Below the pieces are notes generated by a model. That model searched no databases. It saw only the letters and a list, made by a program, of their open reading frames with translations, and was not told the origin of the DNA. The position numbers were made by a program, and so were the translations under genes. Below, piece by piece: positions 34,644-44,173 of a stretch of 52,398 nucleotides of DNA. The DNA is taken from assembly GCA_945866135.1 (NCBI GenBank), contig CAMBGF010000003.1, positions 1 through 52,398 of the forward strand, read 5' to 3'. The stretch comes from Bifidobacterium breve (GTDB lineage: Bacteria; Actinomycetota; Actinomycetes; S36-B12; UBA5976). Positions within the stretch are counted from its first letter, which is position 1. Each line of letters begins with the position of its first letter.

Positions 34644-35162
34644 GTGAGCACTGACCCACGTGGCCCACATGCTTGGGATAGATTATGGGCGCCGCATCGC
34701 AAAGAGTACTTAGTTGAAGAAGCTGGGAACTACGACATTGATTCCTGTCCATTTTGTATTGCGCAAACAGTTGATGATCCCACTGGTTTAGTGGTATTCC
34801 GCGCCGCACATGCCTTTGTGGTTATGAATAAGTATCCGTATAACAGTGGGCACATTTTGGTCTGCACAAATCGTCACGTTGCAACATTTGATGAATTGAA
34901 TCCTGATGAAATGCGCGAGGTAGGTGAACTTACTGCCCAAGCAATGCGTACTTTACGAGTGGTCAGTAATGCCCAAGGATTCAACATTGGATTAAACCAG
35001 GGTTCCGTTGCAGGAGCGGGCGTCGCAGATCATTTTCATCAACACGTAGTACCGCGCTGGTCACACGACATTAATTTCATGCCAATTGTTGGCGGCACTA
35101 AAGTATTGCCGGAGTTGATTGAAAGAACTAGGGAATTGCTTTCAGAAAGCTGGAGTAAATAA
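34644..35162 (+). CDS. HIT-family hydrolase/phosphorylase
   Basis: A 172-residue HIT protein. The histidine-triad motif HFHQHVVPRW near residue 133 contains the nucleophilic His. Upstream are CPFCIAQ near residue 37 and the N-terminal substrate loop NKYPYNSGHILV. It matches the actinobacterial group exemplified by Rv2613c, which phosphorolyses diadenosine tetraphosphate (Ap4A). The gene starts 9 bases after thrS, a conserved pairing that fits because aminoacyl-tRNA synthetases generate Ap4A. The 3' end overlaps the convergent EF-G-like gene by 21 bases. Confidence 0.9.
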   Translation: MSTDPRGPHAWDRLWAPHRKEYLVEEAGNYDIDSCPFCIAQTVDDPTGLVVFRAAHAFVVMNKYPYNSGHILVCTNRHVATFDELNPDEMREVGELTAQAMRTLRVVSNAQGFNIGLNQGSVAGAGVADHFHQHVVPRWSHDINFMPIVGGTKVLPELIERTRELLSESWSK

Positions 35163-36146
35163 CAGCGAAGAGCTTTTTGAGTTTCGCAAAGTCGCGGCGG
35201 GTGTAAGTTCACTGGCAATAATGATCGTGGGTGAATCTAACTTAGTATCAACTTTAGAAACCTCACCATTTTTGATCATCAGCAATTCTTCTTGATTCTG
35301 GTCGCCCCACATCCGAGCAATCTCTTCAGTGATCACAATCCCAATTCGCTCCTGCGCATGCGCCACATCAGTTGTCGATTGCGCGTCTACCAAACTCGGC
35401 AGCCACACTGGAGCTAAGTTTGCAATCCAGCTGGAAAACACTCGGATACCGACTTTGAAATCTATCGGCGTAATTGAAACAACATCAGGATGTAACCACG
35501 CCGACTCTAGTTTGGTGACACTTATTGGCAGCCCGGCTTGATGGTTAGCTAAGGTTGCGTCGTCTAAGCCGGAATACGCCAAATGATCAAACAACTCTTC
35601 CCGAGCGGTGCTAGTTATTGCGATGTGCTCAGGATCAGCAGAAACGGTAATCCAATCGGGCGCCGTGCCAGTTTGAATTTCGCTGGTCAATAAGTCGTAG
35701 ATCCCAGCCAGTGAGGATTCATCGTCTGAGTCAATTGGCAAATATCGAATCATAAGATCCGGCTCCATGGTGCGGATAGCAATGGCGCTAAGTTCATCGA
35801 AATCTGCTCGGCCATGAACAGTGTTAGTTGCTAGAAAGTGCCGAGGCAGCGATTGGTCGCGCGCTTGTTGCCAGAGTATGAAGGTTTCGCGACCAACTCC
35901 GCTACTCCCATCTAGGGCCACAACCAGAGCGTCACATGATTGGACAATGCGAGCGTCAATTTGGGATTGCGAATGGGTGACTATTGCAACCTTTGGCATT
36001 GCTGGGAATCGCATCACAGTTGGAGAAGTTGAAACGAGTTGTGCACCCAAATTGGCGCAAAGTTGTTGCAAATCTGCAGTGTCTGAGGTAACCAAATAGA
36101 TCAAGACGTGCGGCTGCCCAGACTCTGCACTGGCACTGGGTAACAT
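35142..36146 (-). CDS. EF-G-like protein lacking GTP-binding motifs
   Basis: About 334 residues. The middle is recognisably related to the G domain of EF-G/EF-G2: SCDALVVALDGSSGVGRET, then LWQQARDQSLPRHFLAT and HGRADFDEL, followed by a YLPID segment and the AREELFDHLAYSGLDDATL helix that precedes domain II in EF-G. The sites that bind GTP are gone: the P-loop position reads VTSDTADL, the DTPG position THSQS and the (N/T)KxD position TNTVH. The protein ends within domain II, about half the length of EF-G. The frame is intact and codon use looks normal, so it may be a functional pseudo-GTPase or a decaying copy. Start 36146 is favoured by AGGG eight bases upstream; ATGs at 36152 and 36179 are possible. 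Confidence 0.65.
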   Translation of the reverse strand: MLPSASAESGQPHVLIYLVTSDTADLQQLCANLGAQLVSTSPTVMRFPAMPKVAIVTHSQSQIDARIVQSCDALVVALDGSSGVGRETFILWQQARDQSLPRHFLATNTVHGRADFDELSAIAIRTMEPDLMIRYLPIDSDDESSLAGIYDLLTSEIQTGTAPDWITVSADPEHIAITSTAREELFDHLAYSGLDDATLANHQAGLPISVTKLESAWLHPDVVSITPIDFKVGIRVFSSWIANLAPVWLPSLVDAQSTTDVAHAQERIGIVITEEIARMWGDQNQEELLMIKNGEVSKVDTKLDSPTIIIASELTPAATLRNSKSSSLLFTPAF

Positions 36147-36197
36147 CGACATATCCCTACGAATCGTAGTGGTCAACATGTTGCTAAGGGGGACACG

Positions 36198-36806
36198 GTG
36201 CTAGATAACCCAAAATCTCGGCGTTCCTTGGCTCATTTAGTTGACCCGATTGCCAAACTTTTAATCAAGGCTCGGATTACTCCGGATGCTTTAACTTGGT
36301 TTGGCGCCGGCGCCACGTTAGTAATTTCGGTGGTTTTTCTTGCGCAAGGCGATTTTTTACTCGGCGCGTTATTGTTTGGAGCTTTTGGTTCAATTGATTT
36401 GCTCGACGGCACCATGGCTCGAATGCTTGGAACATCGGGGGCGTGGGGAGCGTTTCTGGACTCCACTTTGGATCGAGTTTCCGATGCCGCAGTAATTTGC
36501 GGAATTTGTTTTTACTACGCGAATAACGATTTGCCTAATAGCAACTTAGTAGTAAGCGCTGGAGTCATTGCCTTAGTTATGGGCTTGATGACTTCCTATG
36601 CTCGCGCAAAAGCGGAATCCCTAAATGCAAAGTGCACAATCGGAATAGCAGAACGCGCAGAGCGAAATATATTGATTTGGATATCACTACTAATCACAAG
36701 TTTGGTTACCGATGTAATGAGTTATGCATTTGTAATTCTTGCGGTTGTTTCTACAATTACCGTGATCCAGAGAATTGTTTACGTTCGTAAACAATTAGTT
36801 TCATGA
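36198..36806 (+). CDS. pgsA: Phosphatidylinositol phosphate synthase (CDP-alcohol phosphatidyltransferase)
   Basis: A 202-residue membrane enzyme that transfers a phosphatidyl group from CDP-diacylglycerol to inositol 1-phosphate. The diagnostic D-x2-DG-x2-AR-x8-G-x3-D-x3-D motif is in LLDGTMARMLGTSG and FLDSTLDR (about residues 69-94). Five to six transmembrane helices surround it. Position before an acyltransferase and pimA identifies it as the PIP synthase rather than the phosphatidylglycerol enzyme. The GTG start at 36198 follows AAGGGGGA. It begins a four-gene operon with consecutive ATGA overlaps. Confidence 0.9.
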   Translation: MLDNPKSRRSLAHLVDPIAKLLIKARITPDALTWFGAGATLVISVVFLAQGDFLLGALLFGAFGSIDLLDGTMARMLGTSGAWGAFLDSTLDRVSDAAVICGICFYYANNDLPNSNLVVSAGVIALVMGLMTSYARAKAESLNAKCTIGIAERAERNILIWISLLITSLVTDVMSYAFVILAVVSTITVIQRIVYVRKQLVS

Positions 36807-37720
36807 ATCTCAAATCCACCGCGATTGATGCTTCTTATTGGCTTGGTTGGCACCTCTTTTGGCGGCTTCCAGCTCGACTCTCGTACTGGTTTTTCGATAA
36901 GAGCGCGATCGTAGTCTGGAAACGCGAAATTAAAGGAGTCCGTCAACTGGAACTGAATTTGGCTCGAGTGCATGGTTACACGCAAACTGATCCGCGAATT
37001 CGAGATTTAAGTCTGCTTGCTATGCGCAGTTACATGCGTTACTACTGCGAGACGTTCTTGCTCCTGCGATGGAGTAAGGAAAAAATTTTGCGCACTGTGC
37101 AGGCCGAGAATGTTGAACCGCTGCAAACTGCATTGAAATCTGGTGGCGCAGTACTTGCTCTGCCACATCTGGCAAATTGGGATTTAGCCGGGGCTTGGGC
37201 TGCGCTGTATTTTGGCTCAGTGTGTTCCGTTGCCGAGCGCTTAAGGCCAGAAGGGGTATTCCAAAAATTTTTGGCTATGCGAGCTGCTCTTGGCGTAAAA
37301 CTCATGCCATTAACGGGCGAGGGTGGCACGTATGAATTTCTTAGAGATCACGTGAATCAAGGTGAGCTGGTCGCACTTCTGGGTGATCGAGATGTTGCAA
37401 AGAGTGGAATGAGTAATGAATTCTTTGGACATCGTGCATCGATTCCAATCGGTCCAGCGTTGCTGGCTCTTGACACTGGTCGACCACTTTTTACTTGTGC
37501 GCCTTGGTATGACGGCGAAAACATGGTGATTACTTTTGATAACGAAATTGAATTTGACCGAAGTCCAGTGCAAGGTCGGGAGCGCCTGCGCCGAGCACAG
37601 GAAGTCACCGCTCAAGTTCTAAGTAATTTCGAGACACACATTGCTGCTCATTCAAGTAACTGGCATCAATTGCAGCCGATTTGGCCAGACTTAGTTGCGA
37701 ATCCTGAGACGAGCAAATGA
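36803..37720 (+). CDS. Phosphatidylinositol mannoside acyltransferase
   Basis: A 305-residue protein of the LpxL/PatA acyltransferase family. The catalytic H-x4-D motif is in LPHLANWDLAG near residue 116. GDRDVAKSGM near residue 195 and FFGHRASIPIGPALLAL fit the family substrate site. In mycobacteria the equivalent enzyme acylates a mannose of PIM1/PIM2. An N-terminal hydrophobic stretch suggests membrane association. Overlaps of 4 bases with pgsA and pimA show tight coupling and support the PIM pathway assignment. Confidence 0.9.
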   Translation: MNLKSTAIDASYWLGWHLFWRLPARLSYWFFDKSAIVVWKREIKGVRQLELNLARVHGYTQTDPRIRDLSLLAMRSYMRYYCETFLLLRWSKEKILRTVQAENVEPLQTALKSGGAVLALPHLANWDLAGAWAALYFGSVCSVAERLRPEGVFQKFLAMRAALGVKLMPLTGEGGTYEFLRDHVNQGELVALLGDRDVAKSGMSNEFFGHRASIPIGPALLALDTGRPLFTCAPWYDGENMVITFDNEIEFDRSPVQGRERLRRAQEVTAQVLSNFETHIAAHSSNWHQLQPIWPDLVANPETSK

Positions 37721-38907
37721 GAATCGGAATTGTTTGTCCATATTCCTGGGATATTCCTGGTGGAGTAAGCGCCCACGTAAATGATTTAGCGCAAGCACTC
37801 ATTCGGATGGGACATTATGTGAGCGTGTTAGCACCAGCAGAATTTGATGAGCTACTTCCCGATTTTGTTGTCTCAACTGGAAAGCCGCGGGCAGTTAAAT
37901 ACAACGGCTCTACTGCCCGACTGAGTTTTGGTCCACTGGTAGCGCGCAAAGTTTCGAAGTGGATCGAAGAGGGTGAATTCGATGTGCTGCATGTGCACGA
38001 ACCACTTTCGCCAAGTTTGTCAGTATTGGCGTGCTGGGCCGCTAATGGACCGATAGTTGCGACTTGGCATTCTGCAATGGATCGCTCCCGCATGATGTTG
38101 ACGTTATCCAAACTCGGGCAAACCGCAATGGAAAAAGTTTCGGCTCGGATAGCAGTTAGCGAGGCAGCTCGCGCTACTTTAATTAAGCACGTCGGCGGCG
38201 ACGCAGTAGTCATACCAAATGGTGTTGACGTTTCTTCGTTCACCAAAGCCACTCCAATGTTTGGTTGGCCAGGGCAAAACATGTCGATCGTGTTTTTAGG
38301 TCGCGGTGACGAGCCACGTAAAGGTCTTGAGATTCTCGTTGATGCTTATACGCAAATTCGAAAGATTTTTCCAAATGTCAGATTGCTCATTGCCGGCCCA
38401 GGTGAACCAGCGGATACTTTAGAAAAGCTTTCTAAAGTTGATCGATCAAGTGTCACAGTGCTTGGCATGATCGCGCCACAAGATAAACCAAGTGTGCTCG
38501 CCTCTGGCACGATTTATGTGGCTCCAAATACTGGCGGAGAATCTTTTGGAATTGTTTTATTGGAAGCTATGGCAAGTGGTACGCCAGTGGTAGCAAGTGA
38601 CCTGGAAGCATTTAAACGAGTTCTAGATTTTGGGCGAGCCGGCATAACATTTGAAAACGAAAATTCGGATGATTTGGCCAAGGTTGTTTGCCAGTTACTC
38701 GGTGATGAAGCAAAACGCACTGAGTTAATTGTCCAGGCAAGACTGCGAGCAGCTGAGTTTGATTGGAATGTCGTGGCGAATGAAATCGTTAATGTCTATG
38801 AATCCGTGCGCGTCCCGGGCGTTAAAGTTGAACCAGACTTGACGGGACAATTTATGGGAAGACTTGCACGTGGTCGCATCACACCAGAGCCTCGCGGTGA
38901 GCTATGA
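37717..38907 (+). CDS. pimA: Phosphatidyl-myo-inositol mannosyltransferase
   Basis: A 396-residue GT4-family glycosyltransferase with a GT-B fold. The N-terminal domain opens with PYSWDIPGGVSAHVNDLA, the acceptor-side loop of PimA. The C-terminal domain has GRGDEPRKGLEILVDAY near residue 197 and the donor-binding GGESFGIVLLEAMASGTP near residue 270 with the E-x7-E pattern. It transfers mannose from GDP-mannose to phosphatidylinositol on the cytoplasmic face of the membrane. The preceding acyltransferase and PIP synthase complete the early PIM steps. Confidence 0.93.
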   Translation: MRIGIVCPYSWDIPGGVSAHVNDLAQALIRMGHYVSVLAPAEFDELLPDFVVSTGKPRAVKYNGSTARLSFGPLVARKVSKWIEEGEFDVLHVHEPLSPSLSVLACWAANGPIVATWHSAMDRSRMMLTLSKLGQTAMEKVSARIAVSEAARATLIKHVGGDAVVIPNGVDVSSFTKATPMFGWPGQNMSIVFLGRGDEPRKGLEILVDAYTQIRKIFPNVRLLIAGPGEPADTLEKLSKVDRSSVTVLGMIAPQDKPSVLASGTIYVAPNTGGESFGIVLLEAMASGTPVVASDLEAFKRVLDFGRAGITFENENSDDLAKVVCQLLGDEAKRTELIVQARLRAAEFDWNVVANEIVNVYESVRVPGVKVEPDLTGQFMGRLARGRITPEPRGEL

Positions 38908-39446
38908 GTAGCCAAAATATTTTCATTCTTGTTTTTGTTGCATTTTGCATTTGGTACTTATCGAATCAAGCTGGCCGGCTAGATCGCCTGCATCATCGCA
39001 TCGATGTTGCTGAGTTGGCTTTGCACGGACAACTTTTGCGACGCGGTGGCATTGTTGCCGAGCTAGCTGCGGTGCCGGGGATTGATCCAGCTTTGTCGGC
39101 GCTGTGGGGCCAAGCAGCGCACGAAGTTTTGATTTTGTCAGAAGTTGCCTCACCGGCCCGCACCCAAGTTGAGGATGAATTAAGTGAAATATTGGTAATG
39201 ACTCTGGGGGATCAGGATGAAGTCAACGAAATCCGAAGCATCGCACTTGCGGCCTCTCTACTCGATGAGTTAGCCCAAGTCAGCACTCGAATCCAGATGA
39301 GCCACCAGTTTCACACCGATGCCGTGCGCGATTGCCTCGAGATTCGTGAGCAGTTTCTAGTCCGGTTTTGCCACTTGGCTGGCTTCGCCAAGCCCCCAGT
39401 GCGCTTTGCGTTGGCCGATGAATTTCCAGAGTTTCTTTTCAACTAG
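38904..39446 (+). CDS. LemA-like membrane-anchored protein in the PIM operon
   Basis: A 180-residue protein with one N-terminal hydrophobic segment (residues 5-21) and a long helical domain. RLDRLHHRIDVAELALHGQLLRR near the start, a central RTQVEDEL and the C-terminal FHTDAVRDCLEIREQFL resemble LemA proteins, whose last helix has a YN-x-AV signature, here degenerate. The relationship is by eye and moderate. The gene is coupled to pimA by an ATGA overlap, so a role near the cytoplasmic membrane during PIM synthesis is plausible but unproven. Confidence 0.55.
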   Translation: MSSQNIFILVFVAFCIWYLSNQAGRLDRLHHRIDVAELALHGQLLRRGGIVAELAAVPGIDPALSALWGQAAHEVLILSEVASPARTQVEDELSEILVMTLGDQDEVNEIRSIALAASLLDELAQVSTRIQMSHQFHTDAVRDCLEIREQFLVRFCHLAGFAKPPVRFALADEFPEFLFN

Positions 39447-39503
39447 CAAAACCCCCCTAGGTGACTAGACTTGGGTATCCCGAGCAACCTTTAAGAGGAA
39501 ATC

Positions 39504-40421
39504 ATGGCCAACGAGGCAAAGAAAGATGCAGCTAAGACCGGCGTAACTGGAACGACTCGAGTAAAGCGCGGAATGGCTGACATGCTCAAAGGCGGCGTCA
39601 TCATGGACGTAGTCAACGTTGAGCAAGCAAAAATTGCCGAAGATTCTGGCGCAATTGCCGTTATGGCTCTTGAGCGCGTTCCGGCTGACATTCGCGCCCA
39701 GGGCGGGGTGGCTCGTATGAGTGACCCAGACATGATCGATGAAATCATCAAGGCAGTCTCCATCCCAGTTATGGCTAAAGCTCGAATCGGTCACTTCGTT
39801 GAAGCTCAAGTTATCCAAAGTCTTGGTGTTGACTACATCGATGAGTCGGAAGTTCTTACCCCGGCCGATTACTTCCACCACATTGACAAATGGCAGTTCA
39901 CAGTTCCCTTCGTTTGTGGCGCAACAAATCTTGGCGAAGCGCTTCGTCGCATTAATGAAGGCGCTGCAATGATCCGCTCAAAGGGTGAGGCTGGAACTGG
40001 CGATGTTTCAAATGCAACTATGCACATCCGAACCATTAAAAGTGAGATCAGAAAACTTTCTTCAATGAGTAAAGATGAGCTCTACGTTGCAGCTAAGGAA
40101 CTACAAGCACCTTACGATTTAGTTTGTGAAGTTGCCGAAACTGGAGCACTTCCAGTTGTGCTGTTCACTGCAGGTGGCATAGCTACTCCAGCTGATGCCG
40201 CGATGATGATGCAACTTGGCGCAGACGGTGTTTTTGTCGGTTCAGGAATTTTCAAGTCAGGCGATCCAGTTAAACGAGCAAACGCGATTGTGCAAGCAAC
40301 TCTGCACTTTGATAATCCAGATGAAATTGCAAAAGCAACACGTGGGCTTGGCGAAGCAATGGTGGGCATCAATGTTGCCGACATACCTGCGCCACATCGT
40401 TTAGCTGAGCGTGGCTGGTAG
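39504..40421 (+). CDS. pdxS: Pyridoxal 5'-phosphate synthase subunit PdxS
   Basis: A 305-residue TIM-barrel synthase that makes PLP from ribose 5-phosphate, glyceraldehyde 3-phosphate and ammonia. The catalytic lysines lie in VMAKARIGH and [20 protein letters not shown] and the phosphate loops [10 protein letters not shown] and [11 protein letters not shown] are present. AGAGGAAA precedes the ATG; TAGACT (39466-39471) is a likely -10 box. The first 18 residues are lysine/threonine-rich, a short extension. PdxT, encoded next, supplies the ammonia. Confidence 0.97.
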   Translation: MANEAKKDAAKTGVTGTTRVKRGMADMLKGGVIMDVVNVEQAKIAEDSGAIAVMALERVPADIRAQGGVARMSDPDMIDEIIKAVSIPVMAKARIGHFVEAQVIQSLGVDYIDESEVLTPADYFHHIDKWQFTVPFVCGATNLGEALRRINEGAAMIRSKGEAGTGDVSNATMHIRTIKSEIRKLSSMSKDELYVAAKELQAPYDLVCEVAETGALPVVLFTAGGIATPADAAMMMQLGADGVFVGSGIFKSGDPVKRANAIVQATLHFDNPDEIAKATRGLGEAMVGINVADIPAPHRLAERGW

Positions 40422-40426
40422 TTGTC

Positions 40427-41032
40427 GTGTCCCCAGTTATTGGGGTTCTCGCAATTCAAGGTGACGTGCGAGAGCATGCTCATTGCCTTACCGAACTCGG
40501 GGCGCAAGTGCGACTGGTAAAAACAGCAGAGCAACTTGTTGGCCTTGCTGGTTTGGTAATCCCGGGCGGTGAATCCACGACTATGAGTATTTTGGCGGTC
40601 AAAAATCAATTGATTGAGCCATTGCGGGAGCTTAGGGCGCAAATCCCGATGTATGGTTCCTGCGCTGGATTAATAATGCTGGCAAACACCATCACTGATG
40701 GTCGAAGTGATCAACAAACTATTGGCGGTCTTGATATTTGCGCAAAGCGAAATGCCTTCGGGAGGCAAGTCGATTCCTTCGAAATTGATCTGAAGATTCC
40801 AGCAATCGGTGAACCTGACTTTCACGCTATTTTTATTCGCGCGCCGCTGGTTGAATCAGCAAGTGACGCTGTGGAAGTTTTGGCAGCCATTCCAGGGGAG
40901 CGCTCACTAACTGGGTCTGAACAAATTGTTGCTGTGAGACAAGGTAATCTCATGGCAACGTCATTTCATCCTGAGATCACGTCGGATTTGCGAATACATA
41001 AGTATTTTGTAGAAATGGTGAGGTCAGCATGA
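40427..41032 (+). CDS. pdxT: Pyridoxal 5'-phosphate synthase glutaminase subunit PdxT
   Basis: A 201-residue class I glutamine amidotransferase. The catalytic cysteine is in [11 protein letters not shown] near residue 79, with the His/Glu pair in SFHPEIT near residue 178. The GGESTTM oxyanion-region motif is near residue 48. It hydrolyses glutamine and channels ammonia to PdxS, whose stop lies five bases upstream. GTG is the start. The 3' end overlaps yebC by 4 bases. Confidence 0.96.
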   Translation: MSPVIGVLAIQGDVREHAHCLTELGAQVRLVKTAEQLVGLAGLVIPGGESTTMSILAVKNQLIEPLRELRAQIPMYGSCAGLIMLANTITDGRSDQQTIGGLDICAKRNAFGRQVDSFEIDLKIPAIGEPDFHAIFIRAPLVESASDAVEVLAAIPGERSLTGSEQIVAVRQGNLMATSFHPEITSDLRIHKYFVEMVRSA

Positions 41033-41784
41033 GCGGCCATTCAAAATGGGCGACAACTAAGCACAAGAAAGCTGTTATTGACTCTCGCCGGGGAAAGTTG
41101 TTCGCCAAACTTGTTAAGAATATTGAAGTCGCAGCTCGCTTAGGGGGCAGTGACACATCAGCAAACCCAACTTTGTATGACGCAATCACAAAAGCAAAGA
41201 AAAGCTCAGTCCCAAATGACAACATTGATCGGGCCGTAAAACGCGGTTCAGGCGTTGAAGCTGGTGGCGCGGATTATCAAACAATCATGTACGAGGGTTA
41301 TGGTCCAAATGGCGTTGCATTGCTGATCGAGTGTCTAACCGATAACAAAAACCGCGCAGCCTCAGATACTCGAGTTGCTGTGACGCGTAACGGCGGAACT
41401 ATGGCAGATCCAGGATCAGTTTCCTACATGTTTGAACGCAAGGGTGTTGTGATGGTGCCACAAGGCGCGGCAACTGAAGAACAGATCTTCGAAGCGGTTC
41501 TAGAGGCCGGCGCAGATGAAGTTAATGATCATGGTGGCAGTGTGGAAATCATCAGCGATTCAAAGGATGTCGTAGCGGTTCGCCAAGCGCTGCAGGCTGC
41601 TGGAATTGATTACGAATCTGCAGAATCCACTTTCGTACCCAATATGTCGGTGCCAGTAGACGCTAACACTGCGCGCAAAGTCTTTGCTCTAATTGAAGCC
41701 CTGGAAGATGTGGACGATGTCCAAAACGTGTTCACCAACATCGATATTTCCGATTCCGTCTTAGCTGAGCTCGCCGACGAGTAA
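41029..41784 (+). CDS. yebC: YebC/PmpR (TACO1) family protein
   Basis: A 251-residue protein with the family opening [13 protein letters not shown] and the segments [17 protein letters not shown] and [14 protein letters not shown]. Family members have been described as transcription regulators and as factors that help ribosomes at difficult sequences. Its position between pdxT and ruvC is conserved in actinobacteria. It overlaps pdxT by ATGA and is followed by 137 bases before ruvC. Confidence 0.95.
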   Translation: MSGHSKWATTKHKKAVIDSRRGKLFAKLVKNIEVAARLGGSDTSANPTLYDAITKAKKSSVPNDNIDRAVKRGSGVEAGGADYQTIMYEGYGPNGVALLIECLTDNKNRAASDTRVAVTRNGGTMADPGSVSYMFERKGVVMVPQGAATEEQIFEAVLEAGADEVNDHGGSVEIISDSKDVVAVRQALQAAGIDYESAESTFVPNMSVPVDANTARKVFALIEALEDVDDVQNVFTNIDISDSVLAELADE

Positions 41785-41921
41785 TTCGCAAATATCGGAA
41801 TCTGCCCAGATATTTCGGGATTTTTCCAATTTCGACACTCTGAAGTTATCCACTTTATGATTAAATCCGCCACTTTTGCACTCATATGGCATAGGCTTTC
41901 GAACAGATGTTCGGAGGTGAA

Positions 41922-42449
41922 ATGCGGATTTTAGGTATCGATCCAGGGCTAACGCGCTGTGGTGTTGGAATTGTTGATCTAGACAGTAATCGGCGAACTA
42001 CTTTTGTTGCCGTTCACGTAATTCGCACGCCGCCAGCAAATGACTTGCCACAGCGCCTGCTCGAGCTGGAAACGCAGCTGCGCGAGTTATTTGTTACCTA
42101 CCAACCGCAGGCTGTTGCTATCGAGCGAGTTTTTAGCCAGCACAATGTGCGAAGTGCGATGGGAACTGCGCAAGCCAGTGCGATCGCTATGTTAATTGCA
42201 GCGCGTAGCGGTCTTGATGTTGCGATGTACACACCGACTGAAGTTAAGGCAGCCGTAACTGGTTACGGCCGAGCTGATAAAACACAGATCACAGCCATGG
42301 TCACCAGGCTTTTGAATTTAAAAGAGGCGCCCAAGCCCGCAGATGCTGCTGACGCGCTAGCACTTGCGCTATGTCACGCGTGGAAAGGTCAGGGCAATGC
42401 CAGAATTGCGCAGCACCTGCAAAAGATTGCCGTAGTAGTTGCGTCATGA
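41922..42449 (+). CDS. ruvC: Holliday junction resolvase RuvC
   Basis: A 175-residue endonuclease that cuts Holliday junctions symmetrically. Catalytic acidic residues appear in LGIDPG (Asp7), IERVF (Glu near 68) and the C-terminal DAADALALALCH pair. The start at ATG 41922 is fixed by GGAGG six bases upstream; an upstream ATG at 41907 would overlap that site. The gene begins the ruvCAB operon with ATGA overlaps throughout. Confidence 0.96.
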   Translation: MRILGIDPGLTRCGVGIVDLDSNRRTTFVAVHVIRTPPANDLPQRLLELETQLRELFVTYQPQAVAIERVFSQHNVRSAMGTAQASAIAMLIAARSGLDVAMYTPTEVKAAVTGYGRADKTQITAMVTRLLNLKEAPKPADAADALALALCHAWKGQGNARIAQHLQKIAVVVAS

Positions 42450-43042
42450 TTTCCTCCATAAGTGGTCCAGTTTTGGAAATCCGCCCAGATTCTCTAGTCA
42501 TTGCAGTAGGTGGAGTTGGCATGATGGTGATGTGCGCCCCCGACACAATTTCGCAAGCTCGGCTAAACCAAGAAACAACATTGTTTACTTCATTGATAGT
42601 GCGTGAGGACTCACTTACGCTTTTTGGATTTGCTTTCGCCCAAGATCGCGAGATGTTTGAAGTAGTTCAGGGAGTTTCCGGCTTCGGTCCAAAGTTGGCA
42701 TTCACTATTTTGTCCGCGCTACCCGCGGATGAGTTGCGTACTGCGATTGGCAATGAAGATCTTGCCAGGCTTAAACAGACGCCAGGGGTTGGAGCCAAAG
42801 GCGCACAACGACTTGTTTTGGAATTAAAGGATCGAATTGGGACACCCTCACGCAGTGCCCATCATGTAACTGGTAATTCCTCGCATTGGCAAACGCAAGT
42901 AGAGCAGGGACTCCTTGGCCTGGGCTGGAATGCGCGCGAAGCTCAGCGAGCTATTTCGGCGGTCATTGAAGAAGGCGTTGATGATCCCGGGGCTACTTCA
43001 GATTTACTTCGTCGCGCGCTGCAGATCTTGGCAGGAGCATGA
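42446..43042 (+). CDS. ruvA: Holliday junction branch migration protein RuvA
   Basis: A 198-residue protein that binds four-way junctions and loads RuvB. The OB-fold domain I starts [12 protein letters not shown]. Helix-hairpin-helix motifs are in [14 protein letters not shown] and [17 protein letters not shown]. The C-terminal domain (near 145-198, [12 protein letters not shown]) binds RuvB. ATG 42446 overlaps the ruvC stop; a longer frame from 42371 lies inside ruvC and is rejected. Confidence 0.95.
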   Translation: MISSISGPVLEIRPDSLVIAVGGVGMMVMCAPDTISQARLNQETTLFTSLIVREDSLTLFGFAFAQDREMFEVVQGVSGFGPKLAFTILSALPADELRTAIGNEDLARLKQTPGVGAKGAQRLVLELKDRIGTPSRSAHHVTGNSSHWQTQVEQGLLGLGWNAREAQRAISAVIEEGVDDPGATSDLLRRALQILAGA

Positions 43043-44064
43043 GCGAGCGCATGGTTAATCCGGCGTTAGCCGAGCAGGAAAAAGTTGCCGACGCTGCGCT
43101 ACGTCCTACTTCGCTGGCTGATTTCGTTGGACAGCAACGCGTCAAGGATCAATTGAATTTAGTGTTGAGCGCAGCGAAACAACGAAATGCAAGTGCTGAT
43201 CACATTTTGTTATCTGGCCCACCAGGCCTTGGAAAGACCACTTTGGCAATGATCATCGCGGCTGAAGTTGGCGCGCCACTTCGGATCACAAGTGGACCAA
43301 CGATTCAGCATGCGGGAGATCTAGCGAGCATACTTTCGAGTTTGATACCTGGTGAAGTTTTGTTTTTAGATGAGATCCATCGGATGTCTCGCGCGGCTGA
43401 AGAAATGATGTATTTAGCAATGGAAGATTTTCGTGTTGACGTCATGGTGGGAAAAGGACCGGGGGCGACTTCAATCCCGCTGGAACTTCCACCATTTACA
43501 TTAGTTGGCGCAACTACGCGCGCTGGCATGTTGCCCGCGCCACTACGTGATCGGTTTGGATTCACCGCTCATTTGGATTACTACGAACCAAATGAACTTG
43601 AACAGATAGTGCACCGCTCAGCTAAAGCGCTGCACATCAAGATTGATGATCAATCAGCCAGTGAGCTATCTCGCAGGTCGCGCGGCACACCAAGAATTGC
43701 AAACCGGTTGTTGCGCCGATCGCGCGATTATGCGCAGGTTCATCATGATGGCGAATTAACAGTTGCCCGAACTCAAGCAGCTCTTGAGCTTTATGAAGTA
43801 GATGATTTAGGTCTTGACCGATTAGATCGAGCAGTTTTGATTGCGTTGATTGACAAATTTGCTGGTGGTCCAGTTGGTCTATCAACTCTGGCTCTTGCAG
43901 TAGGTGAGGAGCCAGAAACGGTAGATAGTGTGTGTGAACCATTCTTAGTGCGCCAAGGCTTCATAACGCGCACCCCAAGAGGACGTGTTGCCACGCCAGC
44001 CGCTTGGGTCGCGCTTGGGCGAAAACGTCCGAATTTGCCTAATCAATTACCGCTTGAGGACTAG
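43039..44064 (+). CDS. ruvB: Holliday junction helicase RuvB
   Basis: A 341-residue AAA+ motor. Walker A is GPPGLGKTT near residue 57, Walker B is LFLDEIHR near residue 108, sensor 1 is GATTRAG near 157 and the arginine-finger region is LRDRFG near 170. The C-terminal winged helix holds the [15 protein letters not shown] signature. RuvA-RuvB drives branch migration before RuvC cleavage. The start overlaps ruvA. A perfect hairpin follows at 44076-44099. Confidence 0.97.
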   Translation: MSERMVNPALAEQEKVADAALRPTSLADFVGQQRVKDQLNLVLSAAKQRNASADHILLSGPPGLGKTTLAMIIAAEVGAPLRITSGPTIQHAGDLASILSSLIPGEVLFLDEIHRMSRAAEEMMYLAMEDFRVDVMVGKGPGATSIPLELPPFTLVGATTRAGMLPAPLRDRFGFTAHLDYYEPNELEQIVHRSAKALHIKIDDQSASELSRRSRGTPRIANRLLRRSRDYAQVHHDGELTVARTQAALELYEVDDLGLDRLDRAVLIALIDKFAGGPVGLSTLALAVGEEPETVDSVCEPFLVRQGFITRTPRGRVATPAAWVALGRKRPNLPNQLPLED

Positions 44065-44075
44065 CGGGCGGTGAA

Positions 44076-44099
44076 TTAGTGGGCGCAAATGCCCACTAA
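44076..44099. terminator. Perfect hairpin after ruvB
   Basis: TTAGTGGGC pairs with GCCCACTAA (9 bp) around a 6-base loop. It lies 11 bases after the ruvB stop. No uridine tract follows on either strand, so it is not a classical Rho-independent terminator; it may stabilise the ruv mRNA end or act as an operator. Confidence 0.4.
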
Positions 44100-44173
44100 A
44101 CTTGTGATTTGTGTGTCAGCACTTTGATTCGCGCAGCGCAGTAACCGCATCCTTAACGAAAAGGCTTTTATAA

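Noticed and set aside
42371-42445. Longer N-terminus for RuvA
   Set aside because: Lies in ruvC; the OB fold of RuvA begins at the ATG that overlaps the ruvC stop.
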